DNA of 35,412 nt from CAYPQL01 sp964412905 (GCA_964412905.1 CAYPQL010000006.1:1-35412); one strand, 5' to 3'. Positions 1-8,259 are shown, counted from the first letter of the stretch. Notes: a model not told the origin generated them from the sequence alone. Made by a program: numbers and translations.

Positions 1-3
1 GTG

Positions 4-975
4 TCACAAATATTGAAAGATTAAATCCAATTTCTTCATAGGCCCTATATGATCTTTAAAATATAGATTACTTTTTACTAAACTTTTTTTGTTTATTTCA
101 ATATAAAAACCATTATCTATATATCTTTTTAATCTCTTATTAATAAATAACTGAGAGCTATATTTATCAATTAAAATTTTTATCCATTTATCAATAAGTA
201 AAATTTTGCTACTTTTGTCTGAATTCAATATTTGTGACACCTCCTTATGGAAATGCTCTCCTAATGTTTCTAAGTATGCCGTTATATGAAATGACCATTT
301 TGAGTGAGGAACATATAAACCTTCACACCAGTATATTAAATCCATGAGTCTCTTTATCGATTTAAAATAATATACGTCGAATACATAACTATCATTCATC
401 CTTCTCATTATTCGTCTAAACTTTAATAATAAAAGTAAATTATTATTAGCCTTGAATTTAATAATTTTTTTAGGATAATATTGTAACTTTTTTTTATTTC
501 TTTCACAAATCCCATTAGGATCATATATAGTAACTGAATTAATAAACCAGCATAGCAACCATTCCGTTTGGTTCAACCAATTATTATTTGATTGGTTATT
601 AATTAATTTTTCCAAGTCAGATTTAAAAAAACTTTCAAATTCAAATCTTATACCCTTATCACAAATATTATAATAATTAGATGGATACTCGATTGAATCA
701 ATTAAAGTCTGTAGTTTTTTATAATATGTCAAATAATCTTTGTGTTTCGGGAAAATAACAAAAACATCTATATCGGAATATTTATCCGCGATTCCGTATG
801 CAACAGATGAAGTTAATATAACAAAAAACTTTCCGATTACACATGGGCATTCTTTTTCTATTTTTGGCAAGACATATTCAAAAAAAGCATCCTTAGTAAA
901 TTTGGCAAGTTTATTACTAATTTCACTTTTTTCTTTTTTTATAAATCCATTCATATTAATTACTTTTTTATACAA
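4..975 (-). CDS. Nucleotidyltransferase-fold protein (DUF4037-like)
   Basis: The protein is 323 residues and probably soluble. Near residues 53-75 it carries a nucleotidyltransferase signature: a T-S-S-V-A-Y-G turn followed by D-K-Y-S-D-I-D, giving the G-S...D-x-D metal-binding pattern of the Pol-beta/aminoglycoside NTase superfamily. The long helical C-terminal part rich in aromatic and basic residues resembles DUF4037-type proteins, where a nucleotidyltransferase head is followed by a helical domain. The substrate is unknown; antibiotic, protein or tRNA targets are all possible. A second in-frame ATG lies seven codons in and neither start has a clear ribosome binding site. Codon use is very AT-rich compared with the housekeeping genes further right, which fits an acquired gene. 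It stands apart from the nuclease run to its right. Confidence 0.6.
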   Translation of the reverse strand: MYKKVINMNGFIKKEKSEISNKLAKFTKDAFFEYVLPKIEKECPCVIGKFFVILTSSVAYGIADKYSDIDVFVIFPKHKDYLTYYKKLQTLIDSIEYPSNYYNICDKGIRFEFESFFKSDLEKLINNQSNNNWLNQTEWLLCWFINSVTIYDPNGICERNKKKLQYYPKKIIKFKANNNLLLLLKFRRIMRRMNDSYVFDVYYFKSIKRLMDLIYWCEGLYVPHSKWSFHITAYLETLGEHFHKEVSQILNSDKSSKILLIDKWIKILIDKYSSQLFINKRLKRYIDNGFYIEINKKSLVKSNLYFKDHIGPMKKLDLIFQYL

Positions 976-1115
976 ATATAATTTTCGATTATTAACACAT
1001 CGATATTAGTGTCTAGATACCGTATACTATTAGTGTGTAATTACAAAAGCAGGTTGATTATTGTAAAATAGATTTAGAAAGAAGAATCTACTATTAACAA
1101 TTAACAACCGGCTCT

Positions 1116-1193
1116 ATGAAAAGTAAAGCACAAAAGTTCCCGTTTTACAACAGCGACGAGGAATTGCAGAAGTTTTTAATCATAAAATTTTAA
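1116..1193 (+). pseudogene. 25-codon remnant, possibly of a CopG/BrnA-like antitoxin
   Basis: A short forward reading frame encodes a peptide beginning M-K-S-K-A-Q-K-F-P-F-Y-N-S-D-E-E-L and stops after 25 codons. The basic start followed by F-x-S-x-E-E-L-x-x-F loosely recalls the N-terminus of CopG-type antitoxins. There is no ribosome binding site and no toxin gene nearby. It may be a decayed antitoxin start or chance. The rest of 976-1196 shows only AT-rich sequence. Confidence 0.2.
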
Positions 1194-1196
1194 GCT

Positions 1197-1724
1197 TTAA
1201 TCAAATTTCAAAAATAAATACCCAAGCCCATATAATGATATTATAACACTGGCACCAAATAATTTAAATGGAACCCGATTATTCAAATATTTGCGCGACA
1301 TCATTACGACGCCCGTTCCGACAATAATCCAAAAAACTAAATTCAGATAAAATAAACTCCACGTGTTAATCGGCGGCTCATCACTGCCTAACGCGCCAGG
1401 CGGATATTCAAATGCCGTAATTGGAAACCCGCCTAATGCGGCTGGAGCTGGATTAGAAAAATCAATATAATTATAAGGCAACCTTTGATATGAAACAAAC
1501 AGCGAAATCCACATCATTATAATTCCCAGCGACAAAGCTGTTGTTGCAATGGTGCGCATATCTTTTGGAATTTTAATTTGAGCTGCGAATAGAACCCCGA
1601 TTATACCGATATACAGCCACGAAAAAGAGTTTGACATGATCAAAGACAATACTCCCATAATTGGAAGCATTATCAACATTATTAACCTCATAACAACCAA
1701 ACCGATTAATTCAATTATTTCCAT
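1197..1724 (-). CDS. Small polytopic membrane protein, function unknown
   Basis: This 175-residue protein has about four hydrophobic segments: residues about 5-30, 35-55, 62-80 and 125-142, with another at about 153-170. Between the middle segments is a polar loop rich in Pro and Gly (about 85-120). No catalytic motif is visible. It lies 57 bases downstream of the DUF2779 nuclease gene on the same strand and could be the last gene of that transcript. Small membrane proteins are common partners in defence operons, but nothing in the sequence ties it to that role. I do not recognise the family. Confidence 0.55.
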   Translation of the reverse strand: MEIIELIGLVVMRLIMLIMLPIMGVLSLIMSNSFSWLYIGIIGVLFAAQIKIPKDMRTIATTALSLGIIMMWISLFVSYQRLPYNYIDFSNPAPAALGGFPITAFEYPPGALGSDEPPINTWSLFYLNLVFWIIVGTGVVMMSRKYLNNRVPFKLFGASVIISLYGLGYLFLKFD

Positions 1725-1781
1725 ATTTTAATTCTGTTAAAATTTTATGAAATAACTATCGTGAAAATAATAAACCATATT

Positions 1782-3251
1782 TTAAACTCTCTCCAACCTC
1801 TCCAAAATCTCAACCATCGCCAAAGTATCAAGCTGGCAGTAGGCAAGGAGATCTTTGTAAGTCTTATTTTTTTCTTTCTGATCCATCTCTGGTCCGATCA
1901 TTTCAAGCCAGGTGTTTGAAGCGGTTCCGCCTTCTTGAATATTTAATGCCTTGTATGATAATTTGGGCACGAGAACTGGCAGGACTTTTTTGAGCGAAGC
2001 GCTGCCATGGAAATCGTGATGGACATAGTAACCTTTTTTAAAAGAATCCATTAGATCATACATCCTGCGATTCACCGACTCAAAGAATTTAGCATATTTC
2101 GGATAGCGCTCGCTCATCTCCTTGTTGCAACCTTTCTCAAAACTTTTATTCCAAGCAATCACACTTCCCTTGCTCCCGATAATTTTGCTGAGCGATTCAG
2201 TCAGCTTTGGCGATGGATCCTCGCAGTCTCTAGCAAGATATTCAAAATGCTTGAGTTTAGACTCCTTTAATTCCTTAATGTGCAGCGAATACTGAAAAGT
2301 CATTCGCTGATAGGGTCTATAGCCGTCAAATATAGGAATTGCCGGAGAGTTCGTTTCATAATCCAGAAAATACAAGGGATATTTTAATCCTGCTAATTCT
2401 TTTTTAATATTCTCTTTTTCAATATAAACTTGGCGGGTTTTCACCGCGTGATAATGCCTCAAGGCGCGCGCGCTCGTAAGAAAGCCGCGCGGTATATCTT
2501 TTATCTCCAAAATTCCCTCGTCCAAAAGCATATTAAGTTTTGCCTCGCTTAAACCGCCAGCAATCGAATAGATTGAATTTTCCGGAATATCCTTCTGGCA
2601 ATAATCAACAAAAGCGCAATCATAAGGACTGCCGCATTGTTTCAGTATGCGCACATCAGGTTCTTTTTTAAGGCTTAGAGTGCCGCAAGCTGATTTAACT
2701 TTTTCATTTATAATTTTTTCTAGCGCATTCACCTCTTCAGAAACATCTTCAATCGTGAAAAGCTTTCTTATTTCCAACTCTCCCTTTCGAACATAGGCAT
2801 TATTAATATGGACCAGATATGTTTTTCCAATTATATACCCCGCTTCTTCAAACGCCATCTTTTGAAAAGTCACATCATCGAGATGAATTTCTTTTACCTC
2901 GGTAGAATTCTTCACCTCGTATATATCCCATTTACTGTTCTTAGAATTGAAACACAATATGTCGGCTCGGCAGAAAAGATTCTTGCCGCTGACAGTCGGC
3001 TGAAATATTATTTTGGTTTTGGCGCTTATGAGTTTCTTTGTTTTAAAAATTGCCGCGCCAATATTATCGTCTCCAGCATCAACGCCATCTGGAAATAATT
3101 TATACGCGTAACTCTCAACCTCGTAGCCGTCGTCAAATATTCGCTGAAGATTCGGGTCAACCTCCGACGACAAAAGATCCTTGCGGTTCTTATACAGCCA
3201 AAGATATTTCGCGCATTGAATGTGTTTTTGAAAGTCGGATTTGGTGAGCAT
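1782..3251 (-). CDS. DUF2779 protein: Cas4/RecB-like nuclease fused to DEDD-type exonuclease
   Basis: The 489-residue protein has two parts. The N-terminal half resembles RecB/Cas4 PD-(D/E)XK nucleases: R-A-D-I-L at 95-99 supplies the Asp, and Y-E-V-K-N at 111-115 supplies the E-x-K. A Cys at 13 and three at 206, 212 and 218 could bind an Fe-S cluster as in Cas4 and AddB, although the x5/x5 spacing is not canonical. The C-terminal half (about 285-489) matches DUF2779: F-L-D-Y-E-T supplies the D-x-E of a DEDD exonuclease, A-W-N-K-S-F follows, and a late Y-C-Q-L-D-T-L-A-M-V block carries the last Asp. Family function is unproven; a role in DNA or RNA processing is inferred. It lies 16 bases downstream of another PD-(D/E)XK gene and is probably cotranscribed with it. 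Confidence 0.75.
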   Translation of the reverse strand: MLTKSDFQKHIQCAKYLWLYKNRKDLLSSEVDPNLQRIFDDGYEVESYAYKLFPDGVDAGDDNIGAAIFKTKKLISAKTKIIFQPTVSGKNLFCRADILCFNSKNSKWDIYEVKNSTEVKEIHLDDVTFQKMAFEEAGYIIGKTYLVHINNAYVRKGELEIRKLFTIEDVSEEVNALEKIINEKVKSACGTLSLKKEPDVRILKQCGSPYDCAFVDYCQKDIPENSIYSIAGGLSEAKLNMLLDEGILEIKDIPRGFLTSARALRHYHAVKTRQVYIEKENIKKELAGLKYPLYFLDYETNSPAIPIFDGYRPYQRMTFQYSLHIKELKESKLKHFEYLARDCEDPSPKLTESLSKIIGSKGSVIAWNKSFEKGCNKEMSERYPKYAKFFESVNRRMYDLMDSFKKGYYVHHDFHGSASLKKVLPVLVPKLSYKALNIQEGGTASNTWLEMIGPEMDQKEKNKTYKDLLAYCQLDTLAMVEILERLERV

Positions 3252-3267
3252 AGAATAAAGTCGATAT

Positions 3268-4368
3268 TTAATTTATTTCTTTTTTCATAGCCCAATCAAT
3301 CGCCCTGATCACGCCTTTTTTCTTCAATTCCAGAAGCGATCTATAAATATAATCAATTGCTTTTTTCTCGCCACCCTTCATTAGCTCGGAAAATTGTATC
3401 TCGTTGTATGCAATATAATTATTATCATTACAGGGAAACTCTTCTAGAAAATAATTTTTATTCAAATTGAATTTTTTATATTTAATCTTTATTTTTTGAG
3501 CCCTTTCCTTTGAAATCCAAGCATAAGTATAATAATAGACGCCCTCTTTTCCTTCATATTTTTCATCTAAATTTGAGTTAGCATAAAATAATCCGAAGCC
3601 AATAGAAGAATTCCATCCCTTTTTTCCCAAACGTATTTCATTCAATTGGCCATTATTAAAATGCGAACCCTTGGAAGGCATGTTTAATCCGCTCTCTTTC
3701 AAAAAACCCATTAATTGCTTATCTTTTTTTACATAATCCATGAAATCGCATAATTTAGAATAAAATTCGAAATTAGTACCTTGAGAAAATTTAATTTCCT
3801 GTTTTGTAAAATTTTTAAATGGTTTCATGTTTAATTGTTCAGCCATAAATTTTAAAAAGTTATTAATAAAATATAAATTTATCTCTTTTAAGTTATTTGA
3901 TTTTTTATAATATTCTTCGATAATCTCATATATCTGAAACCATTCGAATTGACCTAAATATTTATTCTTATACTTTTCTTTAATTTCTATATCATTACTC
4001 CCCTGTGAGATAAAACAAACATAACCATCATTTAGCTTCAAATATTTCTCAACTTGTCCAAAGTCATCCTTCCCATCTTCAGAAAAATACCAATTTTCTC
4101 TTGCTCTTAGCTTTACCTCAACAAAAATCTTTTTTATGTTTTTGTCTGTTATTTCAAGATCAATTATGGAGTTGCTATGTCTAACCTGACTTTTAATAGA
4201 AAAAGGAGCATTAAATTTATTGCCGTTGCTTATAAATTTTACAAACTTATTGCAAAGACTGCTATCCAAACTCAAAATAAATTTCAAGCTTTCGGTGAAA
4301 TAGTTTTCCTCTGGCGTCATATTCGGCTGAGGCTTGTATTTATATAATATTGAGAATATATTTTCCAT
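3268..4368 (-). CDS. PD-(D/E)XK nuclease-superfamily protein
   Basis: This 366-residue protein begins with the pattern E-x-x-x-T-E-S-L-x-F-I-L (residues 20-32) seen at the start of PDDEXK_4-type proteins. A nuclease core follows: I-I-D-L-E near residue 70 and F-V-E-V-K at 82-86, which supply the Asp and the E-x-K. The C-terminal half (from about 220) has a G-W-N-S-S-I-G-F-G-L strand region of unknown role. It sits 11 bases after the small 104-residue gene and 16 bases before the DUF2779 gene, so it looks like the middle of one transcript. Likely substrate is nucleic acid; nothing shows specificity. Codon use is AT-rich, like its neighbours to the right, which suggests shared acquisition. Confidence 0.65.
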   Translation of the reverse strand: MENIFSILYKYKPQPNMTPEENYFTESLKFILSLDSSLCNKFVKFISNGNKFNAPFSIKSQVRHSNSIIDLEITDKNIKKIFVEVKLRARENWYFSEDGKDDFGQVEKYLKLNDGYVCFISQGSNDIEIKEKYKNKYLGQFEWFQIYEIIEEYYKKSNNLKEINLYFINNFLKFMAEQLNMKPFKNFTKQEIKFSQGTNFEFYSKLCDFMDYVKKDKQLMGFLKESGLNMPSKGSHFNNGQLNEIRLGKKGWNSSIGFGLFYANSNLDEKYEGKEGVYYYTYAWISKERAQKIKIKYKKFNLNKNYFLEEFPCNDNNYIAYNEIQFSELMKGGEKKAIDYIYRSLLELKKKGVIRAIDWAMKKEIN

Positions 4369-4379
4369 AATATCTTTAT

Positions 4380-4694
4380 TTAGCTGACCGCTGGCAGTCT
4401 GTTATCTTTTTTTCTCTGCTGGTATGTGTCTTTATTCGGACATCTGTTTATAATATTTTCCATGTGCCAATAGGTGTATCCGTTATGCTCAAAGTATATT
4501 TGTTTCGTTTCATAAAAAAAATCTTCATACCCAAGCTTATCGATATGATCTGCTAATTCTAAAAATAAAGCATTATCTGTTTTTTCTTGGACAATATATT
4601 CATGCGGCCAAGTTTTGGCATATGTTTTGGCAAAAGTCCAAGCTGAATTTTCAATAAAATTCATCAGGTTTTGCGACAAATATTTTTTATCCAT
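4380..4694 (-). CDS. Small hypothetical protein between two nuclease genes
   Basis: The 104-residue product is rich in aromatic residues (W-T-F-A-K-T-Y-A-K-T-W-P-H-E-Y near 19-33; Y-T-Y-W-H-M-E-N later) and contains neither membrane segments nor a recognised motif. The compact W/Y/H-rich pattern recalls small DUF proteins found beside nuclease genes, but I cannot name the family. Its start overlaps the stop of the upstream PD-(D/E)XK gene by one base (TAATG), a sign of translational coupling. It may be an inhibitor, specificity or accessory subunit for either neighbour; that is inference from position alone. Confidence 0.6.
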   Translation of the reverse strand: MDKKYLSQNLMNFIENSAWTFAKTYAKTWPHEYIVQEKTDNALFLELADHIDKLGYEDFFYETKQIYFEHNGYTYWHMENIINRCPNKDTYQQRKKDNRLPAVS

Positions 4695-5671
4695 TATTTT
4701 TTGATTTTACTATTTAGAAATATTAAAACTTCTTTTATTGTTTTTGTTACATGATCAATTATTTGGGTTCTATCCATACCAGCCTTAAGCATAATTCCGT
4801 ATGACGACCAATCATTATCATCATACGAATTTTCTGGATCAAATTGATTTAAAAAATGATGAATCTTTTCAGATTTTTTCCAGCTTGAATCTTTTATACG
4901 TAACCAAAACGGGGTGTGGCTGTCTTTTGAAAACCAATCATAGCTAGAAAAAACTAACATGCAACCAAAGTTAAAAGATTTAAAGTAAAAACCATACCCC
5001 TCTTTTTTAGACGTAGTGTTTAAACCTTTAAAGTCAGCTTTGTCCCATTCTCTAATAGATTCATTACATTCGTCTATTAGGTTCGAAAAATTATAAATTC
5101 GTCTGCCGTTCATTGGGTCTAGGTCTGATTCACTCAAAGGTGCTAGCCCTTCTTCATCCATCTTCCCGCATAATTCTTTTAATTGTGTTAAATCGGAGTC
5201 TAGTTTTGAATCATATTTTTTATTATTTTCGGATTTAATAGCATCCAAAAATCCATTCCACGAATAAATAACTATTCTGCTATCCTTTTTACCATTAAGT
5301 CTATTTTTTATGTCCAACCTTAATGATTCTATCCTCTTGTCGGGAACTAAAAACAACAATCTTCCGTCAGTTCCAAGCTCTTTAAGATAATTTACAGGTT
5401 GATTATTGGTTAGGTTTGCCCAAAACTTCCCTTCTACTATTACCTTTTTGTTTCCATTTATATCCTTACCCGTCACGTCTGGCCTGCCGTTATTTTTTGT
5501 GGAAAGTTCTGTTGTGTAATATGATGGGATGCTGTCAATTTCTAATACATTTTTCAGTGCTTCACGTGCTGGTGCATATTTATTTAGCAAATAGCAAGTG
5601 CTACTATTCGCAACATTTTCATACTCAGAAATAAAATTCGATGCTATGTGCGACAATAATGATTCTTTCAT
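4694..5671 (-). CDS. PD-(D/E)XK nuclease-like protein, first gene of nuclease run
   Basis: The 325-residue protein shows a nuclease-fold core at residues 62-100: G-R-P-D-V-T-G gives the catalytic Asp (65), K-V-I-V-E-G-K-F gives E80-x-K82, and Gln 91 follows in N-Q-P-V-N-Y-L. This is the pattern of restriction-like proteins in which the next helix starts near Q-P-V. The C-terminal part (about 170-325) has an aspartate/serine-rich stretch with no recognised domain. It heads a run of four tightly spaced leftward genes. Upstream lies the remnant of another gene and the RNA ligase. An Abi- or restriction-type defence role is plausible but unproven. Confidence 0.65.
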   Translation of the reverse strand: MKESLLSHIASNFISEYENVANSSTCYLLNKYAPAREALKNVLEIDSIPSYYTTELSTKNNGRPDVTGKDINGNKKVIVEGKFWANLTNNQPVNYLKELGTDGRLLFLVPDKRIESLRLDIKNRLNGKKDSRIVIYSWNGFLDAIKSENNKKYDSKLDSDLTQLKELCGKMDEEGLAPLSESDLDPMNGRRIYNFSNLIDECNESIREWDKADFKGLNTTSKKEGYGFYFKSFNFGCMLVFSSYDWFSKDSHTPFWLRIKDSSWKKSEKIHHFLNQFDPENSYDDNDWSSYGIMLKAGMDRTQIIDHVTKTIKEVLIFLNSKIKK

Positions 5672-5708
5672 ATTAATATTATTTAAAAAAATTAATTAAT
5701 TTTAAAAA

Positions 5709-5828
5709 CTACCTGCTTGCCAACACACTCTCTATCCGCTGCGTTATTTCTGCTTTATCGAAATGACCATGATTTTCAAATCGCAAAAGAGGCAAGCCAG
5801 CTTCTTTTAAAATGCTTTCCGCCCTGCT
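5709..5828 (-). pseudogene. C-terminal remnant of a DUF2726-like nuclease-associated gene
   Basis: Between the RNA ligase stop and the first nuclease gene, the minus strand encodes about 40 residues ending in a stop, containing L-K-E-A-G-L-P-L-L-R-F-E-N and then D-K-A-E-I-T-Q-R-I. The K-x-A-G-(I/L)-P-L-L-R motif is the typical last strand of DUF2726 and related PD-(D/E)XK domains. No start codon or N-terminal domain remains: the frame opens only 24 bases further up, inside the ligase gene's 3' end. It is best read as the tail of a gene whose body was deleted or replaced. Confidence 0.45.
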
Positions 5829-5833
5829 TATAA

Positions 5834-6823
5834 TTATTCGCTTAACAAATAATTATTTGAAATCGCTTTAAAGGAAATCCTTTCATTCCCGATATGGGAT
5901 TTTTTCCTCACTACAACTCCCTCTCTTTCGCAATCCGAATTAAGCATGCTTTTTCCAATGGCTATCTCAAGCATCTCATCAACATTTTCCGGCAAAGAAA
6001 AATTTTCATCCAAAATCGGCACAGTTTCCAAATGCAAAGAATCGCATATCCCTTTAAAGTCTTCAAATTCTAAAAATTTTCCGGCCGCTATATTATAAAC
6101 ATTGAAAAAATAAACTTTCTGCCCTTTGATTTTATAGGGATTTTTTTGTATTCCTTCACCGACGATTTCTCCTTGCATGGCAAAATTATCATACAATTTT
6201 TCTTTTAAATTTAATTCCCGCGTTATTTTCCACTGTGTCGTTTCTCCTTCCTGTAATTCCAAATTCCGGCTGCAAACTCCGAACATACCGTCTTTTTTAT
6301 AATAAGTGACTGAAGAGCCATCCAACTTTTCTGTCATATAATAACTGTCCAAAACTTCAACCATATTTTGAATGCGTTCTTCGTCCGTCTTGGGAAGAAA
6401 AGAAGGAAACGCGCCTTTCGCTATTCCCGACAAGCAAGACGGAACCGATTGTTCATATTTTATGATGCCCAACCTTTCCGTTACATCTTCGCCTTCCGGC
6501 AAATCTTTTAAATCCATAGGCAGCGGCAATATTAATCCTTGCGAAATTTGCCCTCTTAATTTAATCGTTCGAAGACGAATTCCCTCCGCTTCTTTTCCCT
6601 CAGATAACATTTTCTTAGGCTTATTCCCTTTGAGCAAAAAATCATATTCGGGTTTTACGGGAAGAAAAGAATCAATTTCAAAATACAAAACAAAATCATC
6701 TATTTTAAATTGATCTTTTAAAACTACCACCCACCAGCCTTTTACTCTGGCCGCTTCAATTTTATCAGCGCCGGGAATATTTTTTAATTCTTCTATTTTT
6801 GCGACTGTCGCTAAATGTCTCAT
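5834..6823 (-). CDS. RNA ligase, DRB0094/Rnl5 type
   Basis: This 329-residue protein fits the Deinococcus DraRnl-type (Rnl5) RNA ligases. It has an N-terminal OB-like region (about 1-125) and then the nucleotidyltransferase motifs: motif I E-K-L-D-G-S-S at 165-171 with Lys166 as the AMP-accepting residue, C-S-R-N at 184-187, Q-G-E-I-V-G at 217-222, motif IV E-G-V-V-V-R at 301-306, and motif V F-K-A-I-S-N at 318-323. Length and domain order match the family, in which the enzyme seals 3'-OH/5'-PO4 RNA ends. No kinase, phosphatase or toxin partner lies beside it. The 3' end abuts a gene remnant. Role in RNA repair is inferred from family; nothing here identifies the substrate. Confidence 0.85.
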   Translation of the reverse strand: MRHLATVAKIEELKNIPGADKIEAARVKGWWVVVLKDQFKIDDFVLYFEIDSFLPVKPEYDFLLKGNKPKKMLSEGKEAEGIRLRTIKLRGQISQGLILPLPMDLKDLPEGEDVTERLGIIKYEQSVPSCLSGIAKGAFPSFLPKTDEERIQNMVEVLDSYYMTEKLDGSSVTYYKKDGMFGVCSRNLELQEGETTQWKITRELNLKEKLYDNFAMQGEIVGEGIQKNPYKIKGQKVYFFNVYNIAAGKFLEFEDFKGICDSLHLETVPILDENFSLPENVDEMLEIAIGKSMLNSDCEREGVVVRKKSHIGNERISFKAISNNYLLSE

Positions 6824-6862
6824 AAATTTTTTTATAGCTATTGTTTATGATTAAAAATTTCC

Positions 6863-6955
6863 TCAAACCTCCCTCAAATATTCCTTAATCCGCCCGCGAT
6901 TTTCGTTTTGTTTCCTGCCCTTAAAATATATCTCAATAAATTCAATACCAACCAT
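6863..6955 (-). pseudogene. 30-codon frame, probable gene tail
   Basis: A leftward ATG frame of 30 codons encodes a charged peptide ending in R-G-R-I-K-E-Y-L-R-E-V and stop. No ribosome binding site is visible, and the frame is closed immediately upstream. The composition looks protein-like, so it may be the end of a lost gene between the GNAT and ligase genes. I do not recognise it. Confidence 0.2.
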
Positions 6956-6988
6956 TTCAATGCTTTTATTCTAGCGCTTTTTCTTAGA

Positions 6989-7504
6989 TCATTTATTTTT
7001 CAAGAAATAGTTTCTGAAAATCGCCATAGACAAAAAATTGTGAAATTTTCCATCAAAATATATTTCATCTTTCATTTTTCCTTCAACTTCAAAACCCGCG
7101 GACTTATATAATTTTATAGCCGGAATATTTTCTTCAATAACGCCTAGATTTATCTTGCGCAATTTCAACTTTTCAAATCCATAATCAATCAGCCATCCAA
7201 TCGCCTTTTTGGCAAATCCTTTTCCGCGATAATCATCTTCTCCAATAGCTATGAACAAGTCGGCGTTTTTGTTAATCTTGCTGATACTAGACAATCCCAT
7301 AAATCCAATCGGCTTTTTCCCGTCGCATATCGTAAAAAATTTCTTGTTTTTATTTTTCTGATAATCATCAAACCATTTTACCTGCTTTTTAAGCGTAGTT
7401 TCCTTGCCGGGATTGTCTCCAATAAATTTATTTACCTTGGGATTATTAAGCCATTTCAAGCGGCATTCTATATCGCTTTTTTTATGTATTCTAATTTTAA
7501 TCAT
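6989..7504 (-). CDS. GNAT-family N-acetyltransferase (RimJ/RimL-like)
   Basis: The 171-residue protein has the GNAT acetyl-CoA site: Y-R-G-K-G-F-A-K-K-A at 92-101 is motif A (R/Q-x-x-G-x-G/A). After it come L-R-K-I-N-L-G-V and the P-A-I-K-L-Y-K-S-A-G-F block (128-138) typical of Acetyltransf_3 enzymes. It would acetylate an amine on a protein, sugar or small molecule; the target is unknown. Its ATG overlaps the end of the Mrr-like gene by four bases (ATGA), so translation of the two is probably coupled. Acetyltransferases of this class also occur in nucleotide-sugar pathways. Confidence 0.85.
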   Translation of the reverse strand: MIKIRIHKKSDIECRLKWLNNPKVNKFIGDNPGKETTLKKQVKWFDDYQKNKNKKFFTICDGKKPIGFMGLSSISKINKNADLFIAIGEDDYRGKGFAKKAIGWLIDYGFEKLKLRKINLGVIEENIPAIKLYKSAGFEVEGKMKDEIYFDGKFHNFLSMAIFRNYFLKNK

Positions 7505-8187
7505 AAATAAATTTTCTTAGTATATTTACAATTGGGATAATTCGCGCAGCCCATAAATTTGCTAAACTTGCCATTTATTTCTCGTAACTTACCGCCACAA
7601 ATCGGACAAATATTGGCTTTTTTGCTTTCTATTATTTCATTCTCTTTGTTTGATAACTTAATTAACCTTAACAATTTATCTCCATCCACTAATTCTATAG
7701 GCTTATCTTCGGCATATTTCTCGGCTTCTGTTGTAAAAATGTTTGTTGTAATAAAAATCCCTTTTCCTTGTGAAAGCTTGTCCATCAAAGCGCCCGCAAA
7801 ATTTCTAACATCACCAACCGATACTTTTGAAGTTATGTATTTCTTACATTGAATATAATGTTTGATACCATCTTTCGTTGCCTCAACATCCACTCCACCA
7901 TCATTCGAACCGCCAACTTTTTTTGTTTTATATCCAAGTCGTGAATATATCTCTGCAATATCATTTTCAAAATCATTTGGACGCCGTTTTTTTAATTTTC
8001 CAATTGGATCTCGATCTAAAGTCCAATTATTAAATTTCTTTTTTTTCATATAACGAGGGAGCCATACCTCGCCAAATATTTTTATCAATGCAAGAATTAT
8101 TAGTATAACCCACACTTGCCAAAGAGAAAGAAATATGGTTAATAAAGATTTGAAAAATTCCAATTGATCAAAAGCGTAAGGATTCAT
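7501..8187 (-). CDS. Membrane-anchored Mrr-type restriction endonuclease with C-terminal zinc ribbon
   Basis: The 228-residue protein begins with a hydrophobic segment (about residues 14-36) that should anchor it in the membrane. An Mrr_cat domain follows (70-180): F-E-x-D-I-A at 73-78, G-G-S-N-D-G-G-V-D at 92-100 with the catalytic Asp, and Y-I-Q-C-K at 111-115 giving Q-x-K. The C-terminus has C-P-I-C-G-G at 194-199 and C-x5-C at 214-220, a topoisomerase-I-type zinc ribbon. Mrr proteins cut methylated or foreign DNA; the anchored, ribbon-containing form is common in bacteria, but its target is not established. It overlaps the GNAT gene by four bases. Confidence 0.85.
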   Translation of the reverse strand: MNPYAFDQLEFFKSLLTIFLSLWQVWVILIILALIKIFGEVWLPRYMKKKKFNNWTLDRDPIGKLKKRRPNDFENDIAEIYSRLGYKTKKVGGSNDGGVDVEATKDGIKHYIQCKKYITSKVSVGDVRNFAGALMDKLSQGKGIFITTNIFTTEAEKYAEDKPIELVDGDKLLRLIKLSNKENEIIESKKANICPICGGKLREINGKFSKFMGCANYPNCKYTKKIYL

Positions 8188-8226
8188 ATTTTTTTTATTT
8201 ATTATTAATTAATTTGCCATTCTCCT

Positions 8227-8244
8227 ATTCGCGCGAATGAGGGA
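8227..8244. repeat. 18-bp repeat with ATTCGCGCGAAT palindrome, copy 1
   Basis: ATTCGCGCGAATGAGGGA occurs here and again, identically, at 34,994-35,011. The first 12 bases are a perfect palindrome with high GC, unlike the flanking sequence. Both copies lie in noncoding DNA. It could be a protein-binding site or the core of a dispersed element. Confidence 0.6.
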
Positions 8245-8259
8245 CACAAAGAATCTCAT

